This document shows positions 17,256-25,992 of a DNA stretch of 36,527 nucleotides, in pieces. This DNA comes from Mesorhizobium sp. Root157 (GTDB lineage: Bacteria; Pseudomonadota; Alphaproteobacteria; Rhizobiales; Rhizobiaceae). The position numbers and the translations under genes are program-made. Under the pieces are notes generated by a model. That model made no database searches. It was not told where the DNA came from and saw only the letters and a list, made by a program, of their open reading frames with translations. The first letter of the stretch is position 1. Each line of letters starts with the position of its first letter. The DNA lies in NCBI RefSeq assembly GCF_001427385.1, contig NZ_LMGJ01000011.1, positions 1-36,527 on the forward strand. The letters run 5' to 3'.

Positions 17256-18049
17256 AGTACCGCTGATCTTAAACACACTCTAGCGTGATGTGGCCACTCT
17301 ATTGAGATCTTACTTAAATTAGCCTTGCAGGGTTCCCCAAACGCCGCAGGGCCACCCACAGCTGGAAACCGTGTTTGACGGCCTCAAGTAGAAATTCCCG
17401 GCGTGCAAGCATAAATTACTGGCATACTATTGATCTTCTTCCTCAATCAGCGGCTTCACGCCAGTCTTTGGAGTTCCTGTTATTCTAATGGCTCAAGACA
17501 GCCGTGGCCGGCCTACGTACTATGGTCGTCCTGACATCGCGGATGTTCATGTCATCGGGGCCGATTCATCGCCTTCCGTGGCCGGAAACACGATCAACTG
17601 CAGGTACGCCACATCGCGCCAAGGGGCGAGATAGGCGAGATCGACACTCGCTGTTTCGAAAAGCCATATGACCTTTGCCCGCCGACAAGTCATCGACCGG
17701 GCCGCTCGTCAATCTTGCGGACGCGATGGCGAAACGGAAGATGGCCGCGCGGTCGTGCGTTGTGCTGTATCGGGACAGCCATGACGTCCTTATCCAGCCG
17801 TTCAAGGAAGGCATGTTGATCTCAACCGTCGGGCAGACCTGGTTCAGCCATACGAGCGCTGCTCACACGGGTTGTCGGCCAGCACCCGCATCCTATGTCG
17901 TTGGAGCGGTACGCAAGAGCCGCACGGTCGGCGCGCGGTCCCTCCGACCCCAAGTCCATAGCGCGTCGACCATTTTCAGCCATCAGGGGAGGGTCAGGGG
18001 CGGAACAAAAGCCCGAGAGATCGCATTGTATTCCGCAAAGGAGGACAAC
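17256..18049. other. Long intergenic stretch, no supported gene
   Basis: About 790 bases. It must contain the promoter of the minus-strand GGDEF/EAL gene. A plus-strand open frame crosses from 17675 into the small peptide gene, but its upstream part lacks a ribosome site and looks like chance coding. Confidence 0.45.
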
Positions 18050-18130
18050 ATGGTCAGAGGCTTCATACTTTGGTTGCTTGGCGTCCCGCTAATCGGGATT
18101 TTTATTCTCTACTTCCTAGGCTATCTCTAA
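18050..18130 (+). CDS. 26-residue hydrophobic membrane peptide
   Basis: A very short gene with a strong ribosome site, AAGGAGG, placed 6 bases before the ATG. The product starts MVRGF and is almost entirely one membrane span (ILWLLGVPLIGIFILYFLGY). The pattern of one basic residue, a Pro in the middle and an aromatic C-terminus suits a single-span membrane peptide. I recall similar unnamed peptides in rhizobial genomes but assign no function. It could be a regulator of a membrane protein or a type I toxin-like peptide; no antisense RNA signal was identified. Confidence 0.6.
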   Translation: MVRGFILWLLGVPLIGIFILYFLGYL

Positions 18131-18339
18131 GGCGGGGGCGGTACCGGCCGGCGCGGGCAATTCACAACTATTGCACCCCGCGTCGGTCGGCATAAGCGGG
18201 CGAGGGCTTCTCAGCCGCCAGAAACAGAGTATCAATCTGCGTCTCAGAAAGCCCTAACTCTAAGCTAGGCGCTTGGTCGCGCTAAAAGCCCGCGAGCGGC
18301 CATTCCTGCGCCGCGATATGGCCGGGAACCGCGGGGCCG

Positions 18340-18669
18340 TTAGTTCGCCATGGTGCCCACAGCCCGCCTGTATGCAATCCAGCCGTTTCTGCCAGCCGAT
18401 ATCAGTTCAAACTCCGCGCCTTGGTTGAGAAGATAGGCTTCGACCTCTCGCCAAGTCTTTACGTTGGGGAACCGTGTGTCGCACCTTGCCTGATCGATAA
18501 ACGCGCCGCGGGGCGATTTCGTCGCTTGTCGGTTGGCCAAGTATTCCTTGAAAGTCATCATGGACCGTTCGGAAATTTCGGAAGGTCCGAGCCTAACGAT
18601 TGGACGTTCAACACGACGAGTCCACCATTCTAATAACCGACAGCCAGTCAAAGGTCGCAGCGCCGGCAT
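18340..18669 (-). CDS. YozE SAM-like fold protein
   Basis: The C-terminal 70 residues (MTFKEYLANRQ, then G-A-F-I-D-Q-A-R-C-D, FPNVKTWREVEAYLLNQGA) fit the small helical YozE_SAM_like family, usually about 70-80 residues. The frame has a 37-residue N-terminal extension with an ATG at 18669 preceded by AAGGGGAAACAACC, a good ribosome site. Internal ATGs at 18561 and 18558 match the usual family start but have weaker sites. I keep the longer form with doubt. The family's function is not known to me. Confidence 0.65.
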   Translation of the reverse strand: MPALRPLTGCRLLEWWTRRVERPIVRLGPSEISERSMMTFKEYLANRQATKSPRGAFIDQARCDTRFPNVKTWREVEAYLLNQGAEFELISAGRNGWIAYRRAVGTMAN

Positions 18670-19195
18670 GGTTGTTTCCCCTTACCGTCGGCATATAGTT
18701 AGTATCGCAAGAGTGCCCAATTCGCCGCCTTCGCGCGGCTTTTTTGTTGCCTCCTCCATTCATCTGGTTGTCATCTCGCTAGCCTACGCATAAAATAGGG
18801 GCGGTCGTCAGAGAAGCTCGAACACTTCACCCTTTGCCGACCTTACTCTTTTACATCATCCCACGTGGCCGCCTCCGGGCGGCATTCTTGTCTATGCCGA
18901 CATAAGCCGATGCCAAGTGAACGAAGCCTCACCCAGATATTCTGTCTCCCTCTTGCAGGCGCCGGTGCTCCTATATCTCCCGCGTGACCGCAGCGGCAGT
19001 TTTGCCACCAATGGGGGGATTGTCTTTAGCTTGGCCATTATGGTGCTGCTTCCTGCCGCCTGTGCCTTTTTTACCCTTATGGAACCAATGAACTTGTTGC
19101 GGCTTTTTTCCACGCGCTCGTGGCATGGAATTTCGACTCCGTAAGATGCAGGTAGAGCCCTGCCGAGCGCTCAGCGAATGAAAGGAACAATGTAT
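18670..19195. other. Intergenic stretch with no supported gene
   Basis: Apart from the hairpin at 18724-18745, only short overlapping frames are present. A minus-strand frame at 18892-19113 contains MAKLKTIPPLVAKLPLRSRG, which faintly resembles the start of phage HNH proteins, but it is too short to support. Confidence 0.35.
18724..18745 (+). terminator. Rho-independent terminator-like hairpin without an upstream gene
   Basis: GCCGC (18724-18728) pairs with GCGGC (18735-18739) and is followed directly by six T on the plus strand. No plus-strand gene ends nearby, so it may close a small RNA starting in the preceding 100 or so bases. Confidence 0.4.
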
Positions 19196-19438
19196 ATGCG
19201 GAAATTGATAATTGCATTCGCGGCCGTCGTAGCGTTGAGCGGGTGCACTACGACAGAGAGAGACGTGAGCGTTGGCACTGCTGCGGGCGCCGTCATTGGC
19301 GGGGTCGCCGGGGGTGAAAAAGGAGCACTCGTCGGTGCCGGCGCCGGCGCTGTAGGCGGCCTATTAGTTCGCAATCTACGCAACGGCTACTGCGAATATC
19401 GCGACAGCCAGGGCCGAATTTACACGGCTCGTTGCTGA
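19196..19438 (+). CDS. Glycine-zipper small lipoprotein
   Basis: About 80 residues. The lipobox ALSGC places the acylated Cys at residue 17. A glycine-zipper hairpin follows (GTAAGAVIGGVAGGEKGALV continuing to GAGAGAVGGLLV), two tightly packing membrane segments as in OsmB/17-kDa antigen-type lipoproteins. The C-terminus (YCEYRDSQGRIYTARC) has two Cys and the pattern Y-R-D-x-x-G-R typical of these rhizobial proteins. AAAGGA precedes ATGs at 19190 and 19196; the second has better spacing. It likely sits in the outer membrane or envelope. Expression is often stress-linked in such families, but no regulatory site is visible. Confidence 0.78.
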   Translation: MRKLIIAFAAVVALSGCTTTERDVSVGTAAGAVIGGVAGGEKGALVGAGAGAVGGLLVRNLRNGYCEYRDSQGRIYTARC

Positions 19439-19846
19439 TAAGAACAACTGCGGAGATCGGAGCCCAGTGACGCGGCGCTCCGATTCGCGGCGCTCGACAT
19501 GCTCCAGTCTCTACTGCGATTTTGGCTACGTATGGGCGCAACAATTTCGAATTGAACTCATCGATTACGATACCGCCTGCTTCTCGTGTTCAGCGGCGAC
19601 GGGCAGCTTTTTGAACTCGCACCAACACCAGATGATCCCCTCAGGCTGATGCGAGATGATCACTTCGCCGACGAGATCGCCCACTTGTTGGTAGGCACTG
19701 CGGTCGCCAATCGCTTCCACTTGGAACACATGAGCCAGTTGCGCGCCAATCCAAATCAGGCAAAGAGAGTCCAATAAAATCAGTATATTGTATAGGTCTT
19801 AAACCTCGGGTCAGGACCTGTTAATTTGACCGCATACGGTCGGCCG
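19439..19846. other. Intergenic stretch
   Basis: No supported gene. An 8-bp inverted repeat, ATCGGAGC (19456-19463) with GCTCCGAT (19477-19484), lies just after the glycine-zipper gene and may help end its transcript, though no T-run follows. Confidence 0.35.
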
Positions 19847-21520
19847 TCACTCCGGCAGTCCCGCGATCCGCATGTGTTCGATCCAGCGCTCGAGACTTCC
19901 GGGCGTCATAGTCTTCTCCCACTTCCTGCGTTGTTCGCGGATAGAATCGCCGGGAGAGTCCTCCAGGAAAACCGCGAGCGTTTCCTTTGCCTCCCGCTGG
20001 TTTCCCAGGCAGGCGTGGATTCCCGCAAGCATCCGATGTGCGCCAATCTGGATTTTGGACATTTTCCGCATCGCCGCCAGCGCCGCGCCGCAATCGTTCT
20101 TTTCCCAAAGAGCCCAGCCCATCTGCCAGTGGAACCAGTCCGGGTGGAAAGGATCGATGCCCTTGGCCTGCTCGATCCGAGCGATCGCTTCGTCGATGCG
20201 GCCAATATTCAGCAACACGCCCGCACTGTGGACGAGGATATCCGAATCGCTGGGGTTCAGGGCTATCGCTTGATCGTACCGCGCCAGGGCCTGCTCGACC
20301 TCTCCGGCTTCGGAGTGGATTTGGGCGCGGGCAAAATGCGAATCGGCGTCGTCCGGAGCCAGTTGGATGGCCTTGTCGGCGTATTCGGCGGCGCGCTTCA
20401 ACGCCTCCTCATAGGTTTGTTCCGGCGCATGCCACCCGAATAGCGCGGCATTGCGGTAGGACCAGGCCAGCCCGATATAGCCGAACTGGGAGTCCGGATC
20501 CGCTTCGAGCGCCTTGAGGTTCAACTGCCGCAACAGCTTGTTCCCCGCGGCAGAGAAGTTGTTGTGCATCTCGAATCCACCCATCAGGTAATAGCGGAGC
20601 GCGCTGACCTGCGCGGCGTCGCTCTGTGGCAAGGGCCGCTCGATCCTGCGCCCGACCCGATCCGCAAGCGTGCGGATGATTTCCTCCTGGACGACGAACA
20701 GATCGCCAATCTCCCGGTTGTAGGCGTTGGCCCAGATATGCGATCCGGCCTGTGCATTCAGCAACTGGGCGGTGACTTTCAGCCGGTCTCCCATCTTCTG
20801 CTGGCTGCCTTCGAGCAGGTAGTCGACGCCGAGTTCGTCTCCGATCTGCCTGGCATCGACCGGGTGGCCGCGGTACCTGAAGCTCGAGTTCCGGGCGATG
20901 ACGGCATAGGTCTTGCTCCGCGCCAGCTCGGTGATGATACCCTCGGCGACGGCATCGCTGAGATAACCCTTGTCCGCACCAGTACTGAAGTCCTCGAAGG
21001 GCAGTATCGCAATCCTCGGCATGTCGCCGGAACGAACCGGCGCGGCGCGCCAGGTTTCAGCGCCGTAGTAAGCGCCGATCGCTACCGCGACGAGAACGAT
21101 CGCAGCAAGAATGAAGTTGCGTTGCGAGGATCGCGTCCTGGCTCGCTCCGCGCCGGCGGCGGCGTTTGGGCCTGCTACGTCCGATGGATCGGCATTCAGC
21201 CGGTAGCCTCGCTTTGGAAGGGTTTGCACAATCACGTGCGCGTCGTCCCCCAACGCGCGGCGAATATCGGCAATGCATTGGGTAAGGCTGTCATCGGTGA
21301 CGAAAGTATCGGGCCAAACCGCCTGCATCAGCGCATCCTTGGACACGATCTCGCCCAGTCGCGTCGCGAGTACGGAGAGCACCTCGGCGGACTGGCTGCG
21401 AAGGTCAATCGTTTTGCCTTCAACCGTTTGAAGTTGCTCGCATTTAGTCAGGAAGACAAAACTGCCAAACGCGATCGTTTCAGCAGGTTTCAGGTCAATT
21501 TCAGGAGCCTTTCGGGACAT
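19847..21520 (-). CDS. CadC-like membrane regulator with TolB-like and TPR domains
   Basis: This 557-residue protein has an N-terminal winged-helix DNA-binding domain of the OmpR/PhoB type (about residues 15-109, with AVWPDTFVTDDSLTQCIADI and LPKRGYRL). One membrane span lies at about 135-153 and a TolB-N/FlgO-like domain begins near PRIAILPFEDFS (168). TPR-like repeats run from about 330 to the C-terminus (for example ALARYDQAIALNPSDSDILV). This makes it a one-component regulator that binds DNA in the cytoplasm and carries its sensor and repeats outside. It is divergent from a secreted-protein gene starting at 21610, its most likely target. Length and layout are usual for the family. Confidence 0.88.
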   Translation of the reverse strand: MSRKAPEIDLKPAETIAFGSFVFLTKCEQLQTVEGKTIDLRSQSAEVLSVLATRLGEIVSKDALMQAVWPDTFVTDDSLTQCIADIRRALGDDAHVIVQTLPKRGYRLNADPSDVAGPNAAAGAERARTRSSQRNFILAAIVLVAVAIGAYYGAETWRAAPVRSGDMPRIAILPFEDFSTGADKGYLSDAVAEGIITELARSKTYAVIARNSSFRYRGHPVDARQIGDELGVDYLLEGSQQKMGDRLKVTAQLLNAQAGSHIWANAYNREIGDLFVVQEEIIRTLADRVGRRIERPLPQSDAAQVSALRYYLMGGFEMHNNFSAAGNKLLRQLNLKALEADPDSQFGYIGLAWSYRNAALFGWHAPEQTYEEALKRAAEYADKAIQLAPDDADSHFARAQIHSEAGEVEQALARYDQAIALNPSDSDILVHSAGVLLNIGRIDEAIARIEQAKGIDPFHPDWFHWQMGWALWEKNDCGAALAAMRKMSKIQIGAHRMLAGIHACLGNQREAKETLAVFLEDSPGDSIREQRRKWEKTMTPGSLERWIEHMRIAGLPE

Positions 21521-21609
21521 TTCACCCTCCTGGCGCGCTTCCTAGCTTAGCCAATTCGGCCTTCGCTTCCAAGCGATCTTGGTAGCACTGGATTGGAAAG
21601 GAGGATGAC

Positions 21610-21963
21610 ATGAAACGCACCAGGTTCATGATCGCTGTCGCTCTTCTCTTGGCAGCGCAAACGGCTGCACAAGCGGATTCCCGCATCGTGAAACTCTGCG
21701 GCCCTGACCATGTCAACGAGGCTGCCTCAAGGGGCGATGTCCGTCCCAACCCCGAGGGGTTCTATGTCACCAGCCTCAGGGAGCAAGTCAGAGAAGGCGA
21801 CCCTCGCATCATCGTGAGCACCAGCGACGAGTTCTATCTCTGCACCCGACCGGCCGCGACCCCCGATATGGACACGACGAAGGCACTATTGCTGATGCAC
21901 GAACGCACCGTGAGGTACCTCTTCGTACCGGTCATTCGACGTGACACACGCAAACCGTCCTAA
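21610..21963 (+). CDS. Secreted hypothetical protein
   Basis: A 117-residue protein with a clear signal peptide (basic MKRTR, hydrophobic run, AQAD cleavage site near residue 23). The mature part has two Cys (KLCGPDHVN and FYLCTRP) that could form a disulphide, and no recognised domain. The ribosome site GGAGG is strong. It is transcribed away from the CadC-like regulator across a short 89-base gap, suggesting it is controlled by that regulator. Function unknown. Confidence 0.75.
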   Translation: MKRTRFMIAVALLLAAQTAAQADSRIVKLCGPDHVNEAASRGDVRPNPEGFYVTSLREQVREGDPRIIVSTSDEFYLCTRPAATPDMDTTKALLLMHERTVRYLFVPVIRRDTRKPS

Positions 21964-22292
21964 GCCGCCGCCCAACCGCATTCCGGGACTCGGTGCATCG
22001 CGTTTCGTAATAAAGGCCGAACGTCTGTTTCGCGCTAACTCCGCCGCTCGGATGCTTACTCGAACGGCAACTCATGGCGCTACTTGCTCGTTCAGGTAAG
22101 TGGTTCAAGCGGCAGTGTCACCGCCTTAGCGGCAGTTGTCACAGAGTGCCAAGCCCGGCGGCCATCGGATCGATCCTCAATGTGTTTGCCGCTTAGGGCG
22201 CCATGCATCGCCGCTGCCGCGCAGACCGGTCGCAAAGGCCGCGCCACCGAAATCGACCGGATGCGGCGCGCCACGAGTCCGTTTGAACGCCG
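21964..22292. other. Intergenic stretch
   Basis: Short overlapping open frames on both strands; none has a ribosome site or recognisable product. Confidence 0.4.
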
Positions 22293-22600
22293 CTAGCTGT
22301 CCTGGAGGTAGAACAGGACCTTCAAATCCGAACTGGGCACGAAATCCTGTGCTACCCAACTCGTTCCGTCACCAACGGACCTTAACCCATCGGGGACGCA
22401 GAAGCTGAACATCGATCCGACCCCATTGGATATCTTCAGGCGAAAGTCACCGATCGGACCATGCCAATTCTTCGCAGTCTGGAGGATGTACCCGACCGTG
22501 AACGGCTCCGGGTCCCTTTCCCCCCGCATTTCGGAAAGTTTGTCCTTGGCCGCTCCTTGACGAGCTGGCTGGGGTAAGTGGGTTGACAGGAGGCTTGCTC
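22293..22600 (-). pseudogene. Remnant of a DUF4424-like gene (C-terminal part, frameshifted)
   Basis: The minus-strand frame ending at 22293 encodes FTVGYILQTAKNWHGPIGDF followed by R-L-K-I, then SFCVPDGL and AQDFVPSSDLKVLFYL. This is the pattern I associate with the C-terminal part of DUF4424 proteins, secreted proteins of unknown role. Upstream the likely continuation (QCLVEQA) is in another frame, so a frameshift lies near 22585-22595. No signal peptide or N-terminal region can be found further upstream. I take it as a decayed gene. The family call is from memory. Confidence 0.45.
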
Positions 22601-23031
22601 AACAAGGCATTGGACGACCTTGAGGCGCTCGGGATCGCCCGGAATGATCTGGCGATCACGATCTTTGTCCACATCGCTGTCGAGGGTCATGGCCGCCTGC
22701 TCCATTGCTGCCGGTCCGCAACGCGCCCATCCCGGCCATTCCGTTTGGGTGTTCGATCCTCCATAAGCAGTCGCTCAGTTGGGCCGGCATAAAGGTGCAA
22801 CCCGTTCGCGATGGAGTGCAACCATATGACGAATTCGCTGTTTTCCGAAAGCTAGAGGTTGACATTTGGGCAAGGCCAACCTAAATAGACGCTATCGATG
22901 TTTGCTTGCTAAGCTTTGGTTATTGCGCGATTGGCACCGCGCCCTGAACGGACCTTTTCTTTCAAAAATCGCTATCACCATCTGCAGCGCTTAGGCGTTG
23001 TGGTTCCTCTATTGCTATGAAAGGGTTCATC
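22601..23031. other. Upstream region of the cold-shock gene
   Basis: No supported gene. It includes the remains upstream of the DUF4424-like fragment and, to its right, the likely promoter and untranslated leader of the cold-shock gene. The start of that leader cannot be fixed by eye. Confidence 0.4.
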
Positions 23032-23241
23032 ATGACCACTGGCACAGTTAAATGGTTTAATTCCACCAAGGGCTTCGGCTTCATCCAGCCCGACAATGGC
23101 GGCGCTGACGCGTTCGTGCACATCTCTGCCGTAGAGCGCGCCGGAATGCGCGAACTCGTCGAAGGCCAGAAGATCGGCTTCGAGATGGAGCGCGATAACA
23201 AGTCCGGCAAAATGTCTGCCTGCAACCTGCAGACGGCTTAA
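23032..23241 (+). CDS. cspA: Cold-shock protein, CspA family
   Basis: A 69-residue single cold-shock domain that binds single-stranded RNA or DNA. It has the RNP1 motif KGFGFIQP at about residues 15-22 and RNP2 DAFVHIS at about 29-35. It starts [10 protein letters not shown], the standard opening. AAAGGG lies 6-7 bases before the ATG at 23032; an ATG at 23017 would add five residues unlike the family. A strong terminator follows the gene, so it is transcribed alone. Confidence 0.95.
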   Translation: MTTGTVKWFNSTKGFGFIQPDNGGADAFVHISAVERAGMRELVEGQKIGFEMERDNKSGKMSACNLQTA

Positions 23242-23307
23242 GACATCCGGTATCTGCTTTCCGTTGACCACGGATGTACTGGCACTGTCGAGAGCATGAT
23301 ATTATTG

Positions 23308-23336
23308 AAGGTCAGGCTAATTGCCTGACCTTTTTT
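23308..23336 (+). terminator. Rho-independent terminator of the cold-shock gene
   Basis: AAGGTCAGGC (23308-23317) pairs perfectly with GCCTGACCTT (23323-23332) across a five-base loop, and the T-run extends to 23336. A textbook intrinsic terminator. Confidence 0.92.
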
Positions 23337-23377
23337 GTTGCCGCTGTATCTGGCGTCCTCGCACCTGGAAATGATCA

Positions 23378-23575
23378 ATGTCTCAAACATACAGTAGATC
23401 GCGCCAGAAGGCGGAGATTGCCTTCAGTCATGCTCGATCACAATTTTTCGCTCGCAAGAACGCGGCCGCCGACGAGTTGAACTCCCGTGCTAAGTCCCGC
23501 CAGGAAAAGACGCTTCGGCTTCGTGAAGCACGTCTTGCAAAGGAACTGCAGGACCGCGCGGCGGCGCCGGTTTGA
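23378..23575 (+). CDS. Small basic helical protein, hypothetical
   Basis: A 65-residue protein rich in Arg, Lys, Ala and Glu, probably one long helix (QEKTLRLREARLAKELQDRA). The start MSQTYSRSRQKAEIAF is similar to small hypothetical proteins I have seen beside cold-shock genes in rhizobia. GGAAA lies eight bases before the ATG, a modest ribosome site. It lies past the cold-shock terminator and so needs its own promoter or read-through. Function unknown; nucleic-acid binding is only a guess from charge. Confidence 0.6.
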   Translation: MSQTYSRSRQKAEIAFSHARSQFFARKNAAADELNSRAKSRQEKTLRLREARLAKELQDRAAAPV

Positions 23576-23664
23576 ATGCACTGCGCGCATCGGCGATTGC
23601 TGAACCTACGTCCACACAAACCGGCGTGAACGATGCGATAACGTAGCCACCTAGAGGAACCTCA

Positions 23665-23940
23665 ATGGCAGACGATACCGGCGAAATTCACGCAATCAAC
23701 ACCGCCTGGCAGATCGCGATCCAGGAAATCTTGCGTATGGTCATCCGTGACATGTATCTCTCCGGCGGAGAGGCCGCCTTCATGGGGCATATCAAGCGCA
23801 TCGAAGAGGCGGCCGTCGACAGCATCTATACCGACCTAAGACTGCGCGGCACGGATGAATGGACCGAGGTGCTCGTGAAGGAAAAGGCGAGCAATTTCGT
23901 TACAACCTTACTCACGTCGTTTACGTTTGACCGCGCTTGA
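23665..23940 (+). CDS. Conserved hypothetical protein, helical
   Basis: A 91-residue acidic protein, mostly helical, containing AWQIAIQEILRMVIRDMYLS and FMGHIKRIEEAAVDSIYTDL. There is no signal peptide or membrane span. AGAGGA precedes the ATG at suitable spacing. I do not recognise a named family. It is on the same strand as the small basic gene upstream, 89 bases away. Confidence 0.65.
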   Translation: MADDTGEIHAINTAWQIAIQEILRMVIRDMYLSGGEAAFMGHIKRIEEAAVDSIYTDLRLRGTDEWTEVLVKEKASNFVTTLLTSFTFDRA

Positions 23941-24484
23941 TACGGGAGGGTCAATTCTGAAGCCACTTGTTTCGTTGTCATCGCCCAGCGTCTGTGCGCA
24001 TGTCGAGAAGTGTTGTCCCTCGCAGCAATCCGGCCATATTTCCGGCGTCCGATAGTATAAACGGCAGTATTTCTGTTGCTTCTCCACTATCTCATTGTTT
24101 GGGCTGGGAGCAGGCCGGTATGGCACGGTTGCCAACCTTGCGATGGCTGCCTTTCCTCATCGGATCAGATAGGGAGCACCCGCCCCGAACCGGGACCTGG
24201 CACAGGACGCCCGAAAGGCCGATCCTGAAAATTCGAGCCTCGAGACTGCCAGTCCGTTTAGGCCCCGACTTTGCCAAGCCATCCACGTCCACTTCCTGGA
24301 GATCTACCAGAAGGCCGACGGTCTCCTACCCACCCCAGAGCAGACAGCAGCTACAGAAATTATATTGCGCCTACAATAACATAACAGTGCCCAGCTTTAT
24401 CCTGACCGGTGCGCCAACAGTCAATTTTACCATGAAATCGCCGATCGGGCTTGGTCACACGTTGGTCATTCGCGCTGAAATCGG
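23941..24484. other. Gene-poor stretch with a coding-like repeat
   Basis: No intact gene is supported. A plus-strand frame spans most of it but lacks a ribosome site and looks like chance coding except for the segment at 24353-24416, which recurs at 35055-35118. Confidence 0.45.
24353..24416 (+). repeat. Diverged 64-base repeat, copy A
   Basis: Matches copy B (35055-35118) at 50 of 64 positions with no gaps. Read as Q-K-L-Y-C-A-Y-N-N-I-T-V-P-S-F-I-L-T-G-A-P; four of the differences are synonymous third-base changes, so it looks like a fragment of a coding sequence. It is not recognised. Confidence 0.6.
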
Positions 24485-24808
24485 CTTCACGCTCCAGGTC
24501 GCCGACGCGAACTGACTGGAACCACCATCAAGGCGAGTCCGCAAAGGATGAGGAGAACGCCACCAGCGAAGAACGTCCCGAGGTCGTCACGAACATTACG
24601 GCCGCGACGACGATGCCTATGTAGGGTGGAGGTACTGGATACTGGTTGCCACTACGGCGCGAATTGCCCTTAGCAGGTCGATTTCGGTGCGGCTCCAGCC
24701 TTCGGCTGCGGCGCGCAACGGAATGAGCATTCCCTGCAGGCCGACCGCCAGCATCATGACGAATGTGCTGAGCAGCAGCACACCGACCGACCGCAAGTTG
24801 CTCACCAT
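24485..24808 (-). pseudogene. Remnants of an MFS transporter gene
   Basis: The minus-strand frame from 24808 begins MVSNLRSVGVLLLSTFVMML and continues G-L-Q-G-M-L-I-P-L-R-A, the first membrane span and loop of a major-facilitator transporter, then loses similarity and stops after about 63 residues. A second frame just downstream encodes DLGTFFAGGVLLILCGLALM, like a last MFS span. The ten or so spans between are missing, so the gene suffered a large internal deletion and a frame change. Confidence 0.5.
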
Positions 24809-24933
24809 GACCGCACCGACCTATGGATACCATTCGCAAGCTATCACCCCGGTCGCGCCCGAGCGCCTCAAGACGCGTCCACAACTGGCACTTTCGCGGC
24901 ACCAAGGAAGCGTCACGCATCCAGCTTCCGGCA

Positions 24934-25365
24934 TCAAAAATGTTCGCCGGACTTGAAGGGGCCGACCCTTGTGCCAGCGGCGACGAGATAGGCTGTAGAC
25001 CAGCCAATCAGCAGGAAGCCGTTTATGCCTTCAAGAGCGGCGAGCACACGCCAGTCGCGCGTCGGAAAAATATCGCCGTAGCCAACTGTGGCAAAAGTCA
25101 CGGTGGAAAAGTAAAGAGCACTTTCAATACCTTGCAGCATGCCGATTGCGAGATAGCAGGCTGCCCAAAGCCAAATTTCGACGGTTAGTACGACGAACAG
25201 ACCCATGACGACACTGATCATTGCCACCACCCGGCTGCGGTGACCGTGCATTCTGAAGCGCGCAGTCATTTGCGCCATTACCCGCGTCACGGCCATCAGG
25301 CCAAATGTATGAACCAGCACCGTCAGCGTTATCATGACGGTTCCAAGGACGAGGTTATGGGTCAT
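24934..25365 (-). CDS. Two-span potassium channel, Ion_trans_2 type
   Basis: A 143-residue membrane protein with spans near residues 5-28, 46-75 and 108-130 and a pore loop carrying the K+ selectivity filter TVGYGD at residues 93-98 (FSTVTFATVGYGDIF). It probably works as a tetramer letting K+ through the inner membrane. There is no attached RCK or nucleotide-binding domain, so gating is not evident. The ATG at 25365 has TAGGAG upstream; an earlier in-frame ATG at 25398 lies too near the next gene. It lies 36 bases after the XRE-cupin regulator on the same strand and may be co-transcribed. Confidence 0.87.
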   Translation of the reverse strand: MTHNLVLGTVMITLTVLVHTFGLMAVTRVMAQMTARFRMHGHRSRVVAMISVVMGLFVVLTVEIWLWAACYLAIGMLQGIESALYFSTVTFATVGYGDIFPTRDWRVLAALEGINGFLLIGWSTAYLVAAGTRVGPFKSGEHF

Positions 25366-25401
25366 TAAGCGCGCTCCTAATCGCCTGCAAAGGCGCATTT
25401 G

Positions 25402-25980
25402 TCAGGGGGTCGTTACGACGATTGCCGAGCAGTTTTCGTCACTCCCCCGACGGTAGCTGTGCGGAACGTTAGAATCGAAATACATCGCATCCCCCGCATC
25501 AAGCGCCACGTCCTCGCCGTCGACATTCACGTTCAATCGACCGCTCAGAACATAAATGAATTCGGCACCTCCGTGCTGGTGCAGCTGGGCTGGCTTTGCA
25601 GGTCCCTTGAACTCCGCGAAATAGGCATCCATTCGTCGATCAGCGATCGGATAATCCAGACTCTCAAACGAATAGGCCGGGACCGCTTCTCCTGCCGGAA
25701 CCGGAAGCCTCAGGCGCTGTCCCTGTCTGGTCACCGCCAGGCGCGGTCCCTCCTTGCTGAAAAAGTGATCCAGATCGACGCCGAAGACCAGCGCAATCCG
25801 CAGCAGCGTCGGCAGCGTGGGGAAAAGCTGCCCCCGCTCGATCTTCGACAGCATCGCCGACGACAGGCCGGTATGCGCGCCCAGTTGAACCAGTCCCATC
25901 TTTTTCTTCAGGCGCAGGGCCTTGATGCGCGGCCCGATCCGGTAGCGCTCGAGCTCATCAGTGAGGGTGTCAGACAACAC
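25402..25980 (-). CDS. XRE-family regulator with C-terminal cupin domain
   Basis: A 192-residue protein: helix-turn-helix domain at about residues 14-73 (RIKALRLKKKMGLVQLGAHT and LSSAMLSKIERGQLFPTLPT), then a small-molecule-binding cupin at about 115-190 (HQHGGAEFIYVLSGRLNVNV, with a second motif DAMYFDSNVPHSYRR). Such regulators often sense amino acids, polyamines or oxidation, but the ligand here is unknown. It is divergent from the fasciclin gene, and repeated TTTCATG-type sites lie in the gap, consistent with autoregulation and control of that gene. The K+ channel gene follows on the same strand. Confidence 0.92.
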   Translation of the reverse strand: MLSDTLTDELERYRIGPRIKALRLKKKMGLVQLGAHTGLSSAMLSKIERGQLFPTLPTLLRIALVFGVDLDHFFSKEGPRLAVTRQGQRLRLPVPAGEAVPAYSFESLDYPIADRRMDAYFAEFKGPAKPAQLHQHGGAEFIYVLSGRLNVNVDGEDVALDAGDAMYFDSNVPHSYRRGSDENCSAIVVTTP

Positions 25981-25992
25981 GCGTCATTTCCT

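Noticed and set aside
17675..18049. Upstream extension of the 26-residue peptide gene
   Set aside because: No ribosome site, no domain and irregular composition; the strong ribosome site lies directly before the short gene.
18892..19113. Minus-strand frame with a start faintly like phage HNH proteins
   Set aside because: Too short, no HNH motif and no ribosome site.
20564..21550. A long plus-strand frame opposite the CadC-like regulator
   Set aside because: Shadow of a high-GC gene on the other strand; no domain and no start signal.
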